DNA of 64,000 bases from Agarivorans gilvus (GTDB lineage: Bacteria; Pseudomonadota; Gammaproteobacteria; Enterobacterales; Celerinatantimonadaceae), in NCBI RefSeq assembly GCF_001420915.1, contig NZ_CP013021.1, positions 3,313,501 through 3,377,500 of the forward strand, in the 5' to 3' direction. Below the pieces are notes generated by a model, which was not told the DNA's origin, made no database searches, and saw only the letters and a program-made list of their open reading frames with translations. Each line of letters opens with the position of its first letter. Position 1 is the first letter of the stretch. The translations under genes were made by a program, and so were the position numbers. Below are positions 8,183 to 16,790 of the stretch, one piece after another.

Positions 8183-9835
8183 ATGGCAGCAAAAGACGTA
8201 TTATTTGGAAATGATTCACGCAGCAAAATGCTTGCTGGTGTAAACGTATTAGCAGATGCAGTTAAAGTAACTTTAGGCCCTAAAGGTCGTAACGTTGTAT
8301 TAGACAAATCATTTGGTGCACCTACCATCACTAAAGATGGTGTTTCTGTAGCGAAAGAAATCGAACTTGAAGACAAGTTCGAAAACATGGGCGCTCAAAT
8401 GGTGAAAGAAGTAGCTTCTCAAGCCAACGACGCTGCAGGTGACGGTACTACTACTGCCACTGTACTTGCTCAAGCCATTGTAAACGAAGGCCTTAAAGCA
8501 GTTGCTGCAGGCATGAATCCAATGGATCTAAAACGCGGTATCGACAAAGCGGTTGTGGCTGCAGTAGAAGAGCTAAAAGGTTTATCTGCTCCTTGTGCCG
8601 ACACTAAAGCGATTGCTCAAGTAGGTACAATTTCAGCCAATGCTGATGCCACTGTGGGCAACATCATCGCTGAAGCTATGGAAAAAGTAGGTAAAGAAGG
8701 CGTTATTACCGTTGAAGAAGGCCAAGCGCTAACTGACGAGCTAGACGTAGTTGAAGGCATGCAGTTTGACCGCGGTTACCTATCTCCTTACTTCATTAAT
8801 AACCAAGAGAATGGCACGGTTGAATTAGACAATCCTTTCATCCTTTTGGCTGACAAAAAAATCTCTAACATTCGCGAATTGCTACCTTTACTAGAAGCAC
8901 TAGCTAAAGCGGGTAAACCATTATTGATTATTGCTGAAGACGTTGAAGGCGAAGCCCTAGCAACATTAGTAGTAAACAACATGCGCGGTATTGTTAAAGT
9001 GTCTGCGGTTAAAGCGCCTGGTTTTGGTGACCGTCGTAAAGCGATGTTGCAAGACATTGCTATTTTGACCAACGGTACTGTTATTTCTGAAGAAGTAGGT
9101 TTAGAGCTAGAAAAAGCCACTCTAGAAGATCTAGGTAGCGCTAAGCGTGTTGTTATCTCTAAAGACAATACCACCATCATTGATGGCGTAGGTGAAGAAG
9201 CGGCAATTCAAGGTCGTGTTAGCCAAATCCGTCAACAAATCGAAGAAACTTCTTCTGATTATGACAAAGAAAAACTTCAAGAGCGCGTGGCTAAATTAGC
9301 TGGCGGTGTAGCGGTAATTAAAGTGGGTGCTGCTACTGAAGTTGAAATGAAAGAGAAAAAAGACCGCGTAGAAGATGCGCTACATGCAACTCGCGCCGCT
9401 GTTGAAGAAGGCGTAGTGGCCGGTGGTGGTGTTGCTCTAGTTCGCGCCGCGGCCAAAGTTGCTGAGCTAACCGGTGACAACGAAGATCAAAACGTAGGTA
9501 TTCGCCTAGCTCTTCGCGCCATGGAAGCACCACTTCGCCAAATCGTAACTAACGCAGGTGATGAAGCCTCTGTTGTTGCTAACAAAGTGAAAGAAGGCGA
9601 AGGCAACTTCGGTTACAACGCTGGTACCGGTGTTTACGGTGATATGCTAGAGATGGGTATTCTTGACCCAACTAAAGTAACTCGTTCAGCCCTACAATTT
9701 GCTGGTTCTGTTGCCGGTCTAATGATTACTACCGAGTGTATGATCACAGACAAGCCAGAAGATAGCGCTGGTGCCCCTGATATGGGTGGCATGGGCGGAA
9801 TGGGTGGCATGGGCGGTATGGGCGGCATGATGTAA
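8183..9835 (+). CDS. groEL: Chaperonin GroEL
   Basis: The 550-residue chaperonin subunit that forms the double-ring ATP-driven folding chamber with GroES. The ATP-binding motif DAAGDGTTTATVLAQ (near residue 87), the signature AAVEEGVVAGGGVALVRA (about 405-420) and the flexible GGM-repeat tail ending GMM are all present. Codon use is strongly biased, as expected for a highly expressed gene. A ribosome site of the GGAAA type precedes the ATG, and a strong terminator follows. Confidence 0.99.
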   Translation: MAAKDVLFGNDSRSKMLAGVNVLADAVKVTLGPKGRNVVLDKSFGAPTITKDGVSVAKEIELEDKFENMGAQMVKEVASQANDAAGDGTTTATVLAQAIVNEGLKAVAAGMNPMDLKRGIDKAVVAAVEELKGLSAPCADTKAIAQVGTISANADATVGNIIAEAMEKVGKEGVITVEEGQALTDELDVVEGMQFDRGYLSPYFINNQENGTVELDNPFILLADKKISNIRELLPLLEALAKAGKPLLIIAEDVEGEALATLVVNNMRGIVKVSAVKAPGFGDRRKAMLQDIAILTNGTVISEEVGLELEKATLEDLGSAKRVVISKDNTTIIDGVGEEAAIQGRVSQIRQQIEETSSDYDKEKLQERVAKLAGGVAVIKVGAATEVEMKEKKDRVEDALHATRAAVEEGVVAGGGVALVRAAAKVAELTGDNEDQNVGIRLALRAMEAPLRQIVTNAGDEASVVANKVKEGEGNFGYNAGTGVYGDMLEMGILDPTKVTRSALQFAGSVAGLMITTECMITDKPEDSAGAPDMGGMGGMGGMGGMGGMM

Positions 9836-9876
9836 GCCTCGCTCCTGCGATTCATAGAAACTCATACAGTTTCAAT

Positions 9877-9909
9877 AAACCCGCAAAGCTTAGCTTTGCG
9901 GGTTTTTTT
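9877..9909 (+). terminator. Intrinsic terminator after groEL
   Basis: The stem AAACCCGCAAAGC / GCTTTGCGGGTTT has a TTA-type loop and then a run of seven T, about 40 bp after the groEL stop. Confidence 0.93.
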
Positions 9910-9972
9910 GTCGCTAAATTTTATATTGTTAGTACGGCATGGCCAGTTGAGCGTTTAGAATGAGAGGCTTAG

Positions 9973-10817
9973 TTAAAACGCGTATGAGAGTTTTAACATA
10001 GGTCCCCAGAAGCGATACACCACATCCAGTTCTGTGTGCTCTGTTTGGTAGTCTACGCCAATTTGGTAATAGCTGAATGAGCCGGTAAGTTTGAGTTGAT
10101 CTATGAGTCTGTATTTGGCGCCAATTTCAAGTTCGGCCATCCAGCCGGTGATGTCATTTACTTTTAAATAGAAAGCATGGGCGTGGCTTTTTAGGGACAA
10201 GCGGTCGGTGAGCTGATGACTAACCTCTAAACCTACATTGGGGAGTGGCGCGGTTACCGCACTAAATACGCTTTCATTTGCGTAAGGTGGCTGTTCGGAT
10301 GCTTCTATGGCTATTTCTCCAGCAAAACCTAAACCGAGTTTGGTGATATGAAAGCCAGCAAGAAAGTAGGCGTCGAATGAGCTGGAGTGATAAAAACGAT
10401 AACCGTAACCCACTCTTACTATGTCAACATCTAAGCGAGTCTCTAGGCTAGCTCCGGCTTGAAGTTGGTAAGTTTGGCCGTCTATTTTTAGTGAAAAAGG
10501 TTGGCTTAAGGCTTGTTGAAGACCGTCGCGATGTAAACGCCGCCAATCGGTGTAAATCAGGTGCTTAGGTTTTACGTGGTATTCAAGATTAATATAGGGC
10601 AGCGTTTGGTTGGCTGGAAGGTTTAACTCTGATTCGAAATTTAAATCGAATTTATGGTTGCCATAGTTTTCATAAACGCTGATGTCGGTCGAAGTATCGG
10701 AAAAGAAAGCCCCACCTCTATTTCCCACTGCTGTGCTGACAGTTGCGGGCAACTGAACAGCCACAAACTGGCTAAAGCGAAGCTATTGACTACGCTTCGA
10801 GACAATACCCATCCCAT
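9973..10817 (-). pseudogene. Outer-membrane beta-barrel protein, apparent single-base frameshift
   Basis: Two overlapping minus-strand frames together look like one outer-membrane protein of about 281 residues. The ATG at 10817 has an AAGGAA site 6 bases upstream and begins a signal peptide (MGWVLSRSVVNSFALASLWL..CPQLSAQ) leading into QQWEIEVG. The continuation AFFSDTSTDISVYE and alternating barrel-like strands to a terminal LKLSYAF are in another frame. Adding one G to the GGGG run (plus-strand CCCC at 10710-10713) joins them as EVGAFFSDTSTDIS and makes the total length an exact number of codons. A terminal aromatic (F) fits the outer-membrane insertion signal. It is either a real frameshift, a slippage-prone gene or a sequencing error. 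The function is unknown. Confidence 0.7.
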
Positions 10818-11132
10818 GAGCTTTCCTTGATTCAACGGATACTTAGTATGCTAGTAGTTATGCTTATTGCTGCCAAGATAAAGTTAAATAGAGGGGGCGC
10901 GACACTGAACAGCGATGGCGACTTGGCTGATTATTTTTGAGCCCATGCTGGTGCCCTTATTCTTATGCGCTGTTCTGATATGGCTTGTGAATAGCATTTT
11001 CTAGACGGGGTGAATTGGAATATTCTTTTTTATTTGAAAAAGTTAACCCATACTCTGTAGTAAGGCATGTTACGGTTTTGTTGCTTAGCTGCGGGTCGAA
11101 CGGGAGCGGTTTTACTATCTAGGAGGGACGCG
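10818..11132. other. Divergent intergenic region with no clear gene
   Basis: This 315-bp stretch separates the frameshifted outer-membrane protein from the periplasmic-protein/GGDEF pair. It should contain both promoters. The only coding candidate is a 29-codon hydrophobic frame at 10915-11004. It begins MATWLIIFEP and could form one membrane helix, but lacks a properly spaced ribosome site. I see no strong terminator or repeat. Confidence 0.45.
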
Positions 11133-11624
11133 ATGCGACTATGTTTAGCGCTGTGTTTGTTGGTGTGCTCATTTACTAGCGTGGCAAATCTAGCTAAGCC
11201 ACAAGGGCCAATAGTATTAACGGTGAGGGGCTTAATTGAAGAAACCAACAGGGGGAAAGATGCTGATTTTGATTTGGCCATGCTGCAGTCTCTGCCCCAG
11301 TACAATATAACCACACTTCATCCATGGATAGAGAGTCGGCATAGTTATAAAGGGCCGCGCTTGGCGGATGTGCTTAGTCAAGTAGGCGCTCACTCCCAGC
11401 AATTGACACTAGTGGCATTAAACGATTATCAAGTGGATTTGGATTTTGATGAGATTGCCAAGTTCAATCCGATATTGGCCTGGTCTGAAAACGATAGAGT
11501 GATGAAAGTGCGCGACAAAGGCCCGCTGTGGCTAATGCTGCCGATAGACGAGTATCCGGAGTTGCTACAGATACCATATAATGATTTTATGGTATGGCAA
11601 TTACGCAGCATTATTGTGAAGTGA
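11133..11624 (+). CDS. Periplasmic molybdopterin-binding-domain-like protein
   Basis: 163 residues from the ATG at 11133, chosen because AGGAGG at 11121-11126 precedes it. An upstream in-frame start would bury the signal peptide. Residues 1-20 (MRLCLALCLLVCSFTSVA) form a signal peptide. The rest resembles the oxidoreductase molybdopterin-binding fold: a FDLAMLQSLPQ segment, a YKGPRLADVLSQVGA segment and RDKGPLWLMLPID..WQLRSI at the end. Whether it binds a cofactor is not evident. It sits 12 bp before the GGDEF/EAL gene with no terminator, so the two are probably an operon in which this protein could be a periplasmic sensory partner. That role is inference. Confidence 0.75.
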   Translation: MRLCLALCLLVCSFTSVANLAKPQGPIVLTVRGLIEETNRGKDADFDLAMLQSLPQYNITTLHPWIESRHSYKGPRLADVLSQVGAHSQQLTLVALNDYQVDLDFDEIAKFNPILAWSENDRVMKVRDKGPLWLMLPIDEYPELLQIPYNDFMVWQLRSIIVK

Positions 11625-11636
11625 GTTTAAACACGG

Positions 11637-13541
11637 ATGAATTGGCTTACGAAGCTTCCCCCAAAATATAAAAAGCTACTCATTTCACTAGTGATTTTAC
11701 TCTTTGTGGTGAGTGCCATAATTAGTGTCTATCAGTTGAGGCAGATCATTCAACTGCTGGAGTCGCCTAAATCGACTACCTCTTGGTCGGTGGTGCAATT
11801 ACAAATGGAGCATCGGCGTTTCATTAATAGCCTCGAGTTATACCGCTTAGGTGGCGTAGAAAAGAGTGAGGTGATGTTTCGTTACGACATTCTTTGGAGC
11901 CGTTTCCCGGTGCTATTAGAAGGGCAAGAAAATGCCGAGTTTCAAAAGATCAGTTCTGCCAAGCAATTAGTATATGAACTGTTTCATGAAGTGCAGCGTA
12001 TAGAGCCTCTATTAGAAGCCTTACCCCCAAATCACGAGAAGTTTGAACTGTTAATCGAGCAGCTTAGTGTATACGCAGCGCCACTCAACTCCTTGGTGAT
12101 CAGAGAGTTTCAGCGGAATAGCGAGTTTGATAAAAAAACCGATTTTAAGCTGTTGCAACTGCAATTATTCCTCTCATTTGCGATTGGCGCATTGCTCATT
12201 TGCGGCTCCATCTTGATTGTGATGATAGTGCGGGAAAATCACATTAATCGTTATTTGGCTAATCATGACGTGTTAACCGGCTTGCCTAATCGCGCCGGCC
12301 TGCGCGAATTTATTGCTAGTGTTGATGGCGAGCGCGGTGAATACGCAATTATGGTGCTGGACTTAAATGGTTTTAAGAATATTAATGACAGTTATGGCCA
12401 TGATTATGGTGATCGTATTTTAAACGTGGTTGCTCAGCGTTTACAGGGGCAAATGCGTAGCTGTGACTTTTTAGTGCGCTTGGGAGGGGATGAGTTTGCC
12501 ATTGTTCAAACTCAGGTGCGCTCTGCCGAAGATTGCTCTGGCTTTGCTCAGCGACTGATTAATATTGTCGAAAAACCTATGTCCTTAGAAGGTCGAGAAT
12601 GCTTTGTTGGTACCAGTATTGGCATTAGCATGGCGTTGGATCAAGATAACGACTGGCTCACTATTTTGGGCCAGGCTGATACCGCTATGTATCAGGCCAA
12701 ACAGGCCCGCGGCAGCGCTTGGCGCTTTTACGAAGGGAAAATGCAACGCTTAAAAGAGCGTGAGCAACTATTATTGAGCCAATTTAGAGAGGCCCTTGGC
12801 GAACACAAGCTGAGTCTGTTTTATCAGCCAATTGTTGATTTAGCCGATGATAAAGTGGTGGGGGCAGAGGTACAAGCGAGTTGGTTACATCCTGACTATG
12901 GTTGGGTTGAGCATGCTGAGTTGGTGGATATTGCCCATTCCTGTGGGGCCGTGGTTAACTTTGAATCCTGGGTATTGAGTAGCGCCGCTCAGCAATTGAA
13001 GCGCTGGCAGCATAGTGTGGCCACTGAGTTACGTTTAGTGGTGCCGATTTCATCTTCAACTTTGCATAGCGATTTTTTGGTTCTGGTGAATCGAGTCTTA
13101 ATTGAAAGCCGTATTCTTCCGCAACGCTTAATCCTTAATATTATCGACAGTCATCAACCTTTGTTGTTAGATAGTGTTGATGCCATCTGTGAGCTGCGCC
13201 GAATTGGTGTTAGTTTGTCCTTAGATAACTTTGGCAGCGCCGAATGCCCATTAGAGTTGCTAAAACATATTCCCGTGCAGTATTTACGTGGGGCTAAAGG
13301 CTTAATGGCTGATTTAGTGGGAGCTAATGATAAGTGCCCTATGCTGATGGCGACGGTGTTGTTTGCCGAGCGCTTAGGCCTAAAATTGATGTTGGATGGC
13401 GTTGAAAATCAACAGCATTTAACGCAGCTAAAAGAGGTGTCAAAGCAGGTTTGGGTGCTGGGCTCGGCTGTTGCTGAATGGGCGCCAGCCGAGTCGTTCT
13501 CAAAGTATTTACAGCAGTCGTTTGAACAGCCTGCTAGCTAA
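11637..13541 (+). CDS. Membrane diguanylate cyclase with degenerate EAL domain
   Basis: 634 residues with membrane helices at about 12-33 and 178-200 framing a periplasmic helical region, a GGDEF domain (about 210-370) and an EAL domain (about 385-630). The cyclase site is intact (LGGDEF near 281-286) and an inhibitory I-site RxxD (RSCD) lies five residues upstream. The EAL domain looks catalytically dead: the EAL triad is EVQ, the metal-binding DDFG motif reads DNFG, and the usual lysine and QG motifs are altered. It likely makes cyclic di-GMP in response to a periplasmic signal, perhaps through the preceding periplasmic protein. The EAL part may bind cyclic di-GMP or act as a scaffold. Confidence 0.9.
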   Translation: MNWLTKLPPKYKKLLISLVILLFVVSAIISVYQLRQIIQLLESPKSTTSWSVVQLQMEHRRFINSLELYRLGGVEKSEVMFRYDILWSRFPVLLEGQENAEFQKISSAKQLVYELFHEVQRIEPLLEALPPNHEKFELLIEQLSVYAAPLNSLVIREFQRNSEFDKKTDFKLLQLQLFLSFAIGALLICGSILIVMIVRENHINRYLANHDVLTGLPNRAGLREFIASVDGERGEYAIMVLDLNGFKNINDSYGHDYGDRILNVVAQRLQGQMRSCDFLVRLGGDEFAIVQTQVRSAEDCSGFAQRLINIVEKPMSLEGRECFVGTSIGISMALDQDNDWLTILGQADTAMYQAKQARGSAWRFYEGKMQRLKEREQLLLSQFREALGEHKLSLFYQPIVDLADDKVVGAEVQASWLHPDYGWVEHAELVDIAHSCGAVVNFESWVLSSAAQQLKRWQHSVATELRLVVPISSSTLHSDFLVLVNRVLIESRILPQRLILNIIDSHQPLLLDSVDAICELRRIGVSLSLDNFGSAECPLELLKHIPVQYLRGAKGLMADLVGANDKCPMLMATVLFAERLGLKLMLDGVENQQHLTQLKEVSKQVWVLGSAVAEWAPAESFSKYLQQSFEQPAS

Positions 13542-13852
13542 CGAGCAAGAGCTTTGAAGTCAACCAAGAGTTTGTGCATTTGCTCTAGCTTAGCCACGAT
13601 GATTTTAAGTTGAGTGACGAAGTGCTCGTCATCTTGGCTTTCTTGTAATAACACTAAATCACTAGCCAGCTCCTCCACATAAGGTAAAAACTCGCGGTGC
13701 TGCTGCTTAAATAAGCTGTCTTTAAATAGGGCGCTAAATTTGGCATTCCCCTCTTGTTGTTGTTGCTTTAATACCGCGTCAGCATCAATGGCTTTGTGGT
13801 AAATATCTTTCAAGTTTGCTTGTATTTGCTCAATGAGCTTGGTTTTATCCAT
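13538..13852 (-). CDS. Small helical protein, possibly PriC-like
   Basis: A 104-residue, all-helical, Q/L-rich protein without membrane segments. The stretch LFKDSLFKQQHREFLPYVEE followed by ..DLVLL and QLKIIVAKLEQMHKLL resembles by eye the N-terminal helices of primosomal protein PriC (the pattern LF..R...L..C..E...L..L and then AEHL..QL..I). PriC proteins are usually about 175 residues, so this would be a short form lacking the C-terminal half. It ends 4 bp inside the convergent GGDEF gene. I treat the PriC link as tentative, and a plain hypothetical protein is the alternative. Confidence 0.6.
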   Translation of the reverse strand: MDKTKLIEQIQANLKDIYHKAIDADAVLKQQQQEGNAKFSALFKDSLFKQQHREFLPYVEELASDLVLLQESQDDEHFVTQLKIIVAKLEQMHKLLVDFKALAR

Positions 13853-13931
13853 GAATGAGTCACTGTAGTTGGGTGAAGACTTTATACGATAAAGTGAACT
13901 TTACTGCGCTATTTCACCAGTTTGTTTTAGT

Positions 13932-14954
13932 TTAGCTCAAGCCAATATCAATTGGCGTTTTACTGTGTTCCCCTGCTTGCTCTCTGGCTAAACGGGGTAC
14001 TAAAAAGCCGGGTAAGACCTTATACAGCTGGCGCATAATGGCCACTGCTTGTTGCTGCTCTAGGTCGAAATGGGCCGCACCGCTTACTTTATCGAGTAAG
14101 AATAAGTAATAGGGGAGGATGTTAGCAGAAAATAAGGCTTCGCTCAGCTGTGCTAAACATTCTGCATTGTCGTTAATGCCTTTTAGCAGCACACTCTGGT
14201 TGAGTAGAGTGATGCCCGCTTGTGATAGTTTGTTAAAGGCCTCGTTAAGCTCTGCATTAATTTCGTTGGGGTGGTTAATATGACTGACAACAATCACCTT
14301 TAAACGACGATTTGTCAGTAGCTGCACTAACTCATCGCTGACGCGATTGGGCAATACCACCGGTAAACGGGTGTGGATCCTTAAGCGGCTTAAGTGAGGG
14401 ATCTGCTCGAGTTGCTCAATTAACCAAGTGAGTTGTTGATCGTTGGCCATGAGTGGGTCGCCACCACTGAAGATCACCTCGTTAATTTTGTTATCTCGCT
14501 GAATATAGTCCAAGGCTTGCTGCCAGCCTTGTTTAGAAGGACTGTTGTCTTGATAAGGGAAGTGGCGACGAAAGCAGTAGCGACAGTTTACCGCGCAGCC
14601 TGCTCTAACAATAAATAGTACTCGGCTTTGGTATTTGTGTAATAGGCCTGGTACTGCGGCTTGATGCTCTTGCAGGGGATCTTCGCTAAATCCGGCGGCT
14701 TCAATAAATTCTGCGCGTAGGGGTAATACTTGCAGGAGCAAGGGGTCATTCGCTTGGCCTTTTTGCATGCGTTGGGCGAAGCTGAGTGGAACACGCATCG
14801 GGAACAATTTACGTGCTGCTATGTCTTGCTGATAGTTTTCTGCGTCTAGTTGCAGGTAATCCAGTAAATCTTTGGGATCTGTGAAGGCATTTGCCAGCTC
14901 TTTTTGCCAATTTCCCTGCACAGCAGCGCCGTTTCGCGGTATTATTCGCAGCAT
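13932..14954 (-). CDS. epmB: EF-P lysine 2,3-aminomutase EpmB
   Basis: A radical-SAM enzyme that converts (S)-alpha-lysine to (R)-beta-lysine for attachment to elongation factor P. The [4Fe-4S] motif CAVNCRYCFRRHF (CxxxCxxC) lies near residue 110, with SGGDPL downstream. About 340 residues from the ATG at 14954. A TTG 33 bases upstream would extend it, but that stretch (MVLYLQGNFNL) is unlike the family. The start is only 33 bp from the divergent efp start, so their promoters must overlap or lie inside the genes. With epmA at 19518, this window encodes the complete EF-P modification pathway. Confidence 0.96.
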   Translation of the reverse strand: MLRIIPRNGAAVQGNWQKELANAFTDPKDLLDYLQLDAENYQQDIAARKLFPMRVPLSFAQRMQKGQANDPLLLQVLPLRAEFIEAAGFSEDPLQEHQAAVPGLLHKYQSRVLFIVRAGCAVNCRYCFRRHFPYQDNSPSKQGWQQALDYIQRDNKINEVIFSGGDPLMANDQQLTWLIEQLEQIPHLSRLRIHTRLPVVLPNRVSDELVQLLTNRRLKVIVVSHINHPNEINAELNEAFNKLSQAGITLLNQSVLLKGINDNAECLAQLSEALFSANILPYYLFLLDKVSGAAHFDLEQQQAVAIMRQLYKVLPGFLVPRLAREQAGEHSKTPIDIGLS

Positions 14955-14987
14955 TAAATTGAAATTACCTTGTAAGTAGAGGACCAA

Positions 14988-15554
14988 ATGGCGTCATATA
15001 GTACCAGTGAATTCAAAGGCGGGCTAAAAATTATGCTCGACGGCGAGCCTTATGCAATCTTAGAAAATGAATTTGTTAAGCCAGGTAAAGGGCAGGCATT
15101 TAACCGCGTTAAGTTACGCCGCTTGTTAACTGGCAAGGTTATTGAGAAAACCTTTAAGTCGGGTGAGTCTGTAGAGTCGGCCGATGTAATGGATCACGAA
15201 TTGGCCTATCTATACAACGATGGTGAATTCTACCACTTCATGAACAACGATACTTTTGAACAAATTGCCGCTGATGAAAAAGCCGTGGGCGAAGCTGCCA
15301 AATGGTTGGTTGAGCAAGATGTTTGTGTCATCACCACCTGGAATGAAAACCCAATTGCAGTGACGCCACCTAACTTTGTGGAGTTAGAAGTGACAGAAAC
15401 AGACCCTGGTCTTAAAGGCGATACTGCAGGCACCGGCGGTAAACCTGCTACTTTGAGCACTGGTGCCGTGGTTCGAGTGCCGTTGTTCATTCAAATTGGT
15501 GAAGTGGTAAAAGTGGATACGCGTAGCGCTGAATACGTAGGCCGTGTGAAGTAA
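14988..15554 (+). CDS. efp: Elongation factor P
   Basis: A 188-residue factor that relieves ribosome stalling at polyproline motifs. N-terminal KOW-like domain, then two OB-like domains ending with the signature FIQIGEVVKVDTRSAEYVGR. The modifiable lysine is in the KPGKGQAF loop (about residues 31-38), matching the beta-lysylated K34 of E. coli. GAGGA precedes the ATG at good spacing. Divergent from epmB and followed by a strong terminator. Confidence 0.99.
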   Translation: MASYSTSEFKGGLKIMLDGEPYAILENEFVKPGKGQAFNRVKLRRLLTGKVIEKTFKSGESVESADVMDHELAYLYNDGEFYHFMNNDTFEQIAADEKAVGEAAKWLVEQDVCVITTWNENPIAVTPPNFVELEVTETDPGLKGDTAGTGGKPATLSTGAVVRVPLFIQIGEVVKVDTRSAEYVGRVK

Positions 15555-15576
15555 GCCAATAGCTTAAAAATGCGGG

Positions 15577-15605
15577 AAAAGGGTGGCTTAGGTCACCCTT
15601 TTTTT
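15577..15605 (+). terminator. Intrinsic terminator after efp
   Basis: The stem AAAAGGGTG / CACCCTTTT has a GCTTAGGT loop and a T7 run, starting 22 bp after the efp stop. Confidence 0.92.
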
Positions 15606-15698
15606 ATGTGGCGTTACTTATCCAAACTAGCGATATTCGCTGTATTTATAGATGAAAATTATGTTTTCCAGTTGAAAAAATAATCACTATCTCTCATT

Positions 15699-15712
15699 TT
15701 GATTTAGGTCAA
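15699..15712 (+). promoter_or_regulatory. FNR-like binding site upstream of small gene
   Basis: TTGAT TTAG GTCAA matches the FNR consensus TTGAT-N4-ATCAA at 9 of 10 bases. It lies 87 bp before the ATG of the 73-residue protein in an AT-rich region, so oxygen-dependent control is plausible. No clean -10 at the class-II distance is evident. CRP-like factors have a related consensus, so the assignment is tentative. Confidence 0.45.
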
Positions 15713-15785
15713 AATTCAACTTTGCTTAAACCGAGCTTGTCTGCAATGCTTAATCTACCACCCACTTAGTGATAAAAAGGTTAAA

Positions 15786-16007
15786 ATGATGGATGTAGTT
15801 GCTGACGCGCCCACCGCACATATTAACAAACGCTATTCAAATCGATTGAGTTTCGCCAAAGGTGGAGGGGATTACCCTACCGGCGTGTTTGAGCAGTTGG
15901 CATGTAAAGAAGCAGAGTTAGAATTACTTAAACAAAGAGAAATGCAATTAGAATCAGAGATCCACTCACTCAAGCGAAACTGTCAGAGAGATTTAAAAGC
16001 GGGCTAA
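15786..16007 (+). CDS. Small coiled-coil protein of unknown function (73 aa)
   Basis: An uncharacterised 73-residue protein. The N-terminal third is irregular (NKRYSNRLSFAKGGG), and residues about 35-65 are a charged helix rich in E, L, K and Q (CKEAELELLKQREMQLESEI) that could form a coiled coil. A weak AAGG site precedes the ATG. It has its own upstream region with an FNR-like site and its own terminator, which argues for a real gene. It lies beside the frd operon, convergent with frdD, so a role in anaerobic life is possible but unproven. Confidence 0.55.
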   Translation: MMDVVADAPTAHINKRYSNRLSFAKGGGDYPTGVFEQLACKEAELELLKQREMQLESEIHSLKRNCQRDLKAG

Positions 16008-16026
16008 AATTAAGCCCGCTTGTTTT
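15997..16026. terminator. Terminator shared by small gene and frdD
   Basis: The stem AAGCGGGCT / AGCCCGCTT has a 7-base AT loop. T-rich flanks on the right serve the plus strand; the left flank is A-rich, so it can also end the minus-strand frd operon. The stem starts at the small gene's stop codon. Confidence 0.8.
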
Positions 16027-16035
16027 AATGGCTAT

Positions 16036-16389
16036 TTACAGTAAGCCTAGTAAGAGCAAGGTGGCGCAGGCTACTGAACCTGCAAAGGCCACTCCATAAA
16101 AGATCGCTTTTACTAGGTTTCCCGCATGTATCCCAAAGTCATGTAGCGCGTGGTATAAGCGGTGCATGCAAAGCCACAGCGGCAAGCTAACAATAATCCA
16201 AATTAGCGCGGCGCCAAACCAGTTTTGTGAAAAGGCTAAGATCCGCTCGTAGGAGAACTGCTCTATTGGAATAATGCCCAGCGGCACCAATAAGCCAGTA
16301 ATTAATATTGCGATAGGTGTAAACAGGGCCGCTACCATGCCGCCGGCGCCAAACATTCCCCAAAATACCGGTTCGTTAGAACGTTTCAT
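16036..16389 (-). CDS. frdD: Fumarate reductase membrane subunit D
   Basis: A 117-residue protein with three membrane helices (about 10-35, 58-77, 95-115), close to the 119 residues of E. coli FrdD. With FrdC it anchors the FrdAB catalytic dimer in the inner membrane and handles menaquinol. A histidine-bearing stretch (LCMHRLYHALHDFGIH) is typical of the family. Last gene of frdABCD, 9 bp after frdC, with AGGAG before its ATG. Confidence 0.96.
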   Translation of the reverse strand: MKRSNEPVFWGMFGAGGMVAALFTPIAILITGLLVPLGIIPIEQFSYERILAFSQNWFGAALIWIIVSLPLWLCMHRLYHALHDFGIHAGNLVKAIFYGVAFAGSVACATLLLLGLL

Positions 16390-16398
16390 TTGTTTCTC

Positions 16399-16788
16399 CT
16401 AAATCAATACTAAAACTAGGCCAGCTAAGCTAATCAGCGCTAGAGCTGCGTACATCCCTGTCACAATCCAGTTGTCTGGAATGCGCTTTTGGCCAATCCA
16501 TAGGTTGGCTGCTTTGGGTGCTAGATTAAACCAGGTGACGCTGTGGTATAGCGTCCACACTAGGCTAAGCAGATGAAACAGCAGCCAAGCAGGGTGGCTC
16601 ATTACCTCCAACCAGCTGTTAAATGCTGCTGCGCCTTGGCTTAAACGAAACAGGCCAAATAACAATACGAAGCTGTAGATGGCAATAACGAGGCTGGAGC
16701 CTTCACGAATAATGTACTTGGTATGAAAAGTATTCTTGAGCCACCAAGTTGCCCCCATTTTTCGAACATAAGGTTTACGTTTGCTCAT
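16399..16788 (-). CDS. frdC: Fumarate reductase membrane subunit C
   Basis: 129 residues from the ATG at 16788, chosen because AGGAGAG precedes it and E. coli FrdC is 131 residues beginning similarly (MSKRKPYVRKM..WW). An open frame extends further upstream but overlaps frdB and lacks similarity. Three hydrophobic helices carry the conserved FLLFHLLSLVWTLYHSVTWF segment in the middle. It anchors the catalytic subunits and takes part in quinone binding. Two bases separate it from the frdB stop. Confidence 0.96.
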   Translation of the reverse strand: MSKRKPYVRKMGATWWLKNTFHTKYIIREGSSLVIAIYSFVLLFGLFRLSQGAAAFNSWLEVMSHPAWLLFHLLSLVWTLYHSVTWFNLAPKAANLWIGQKRIPDNWIVTGMYAALALISLAGLVLVLI

Positions 16789-16790
16789 GC

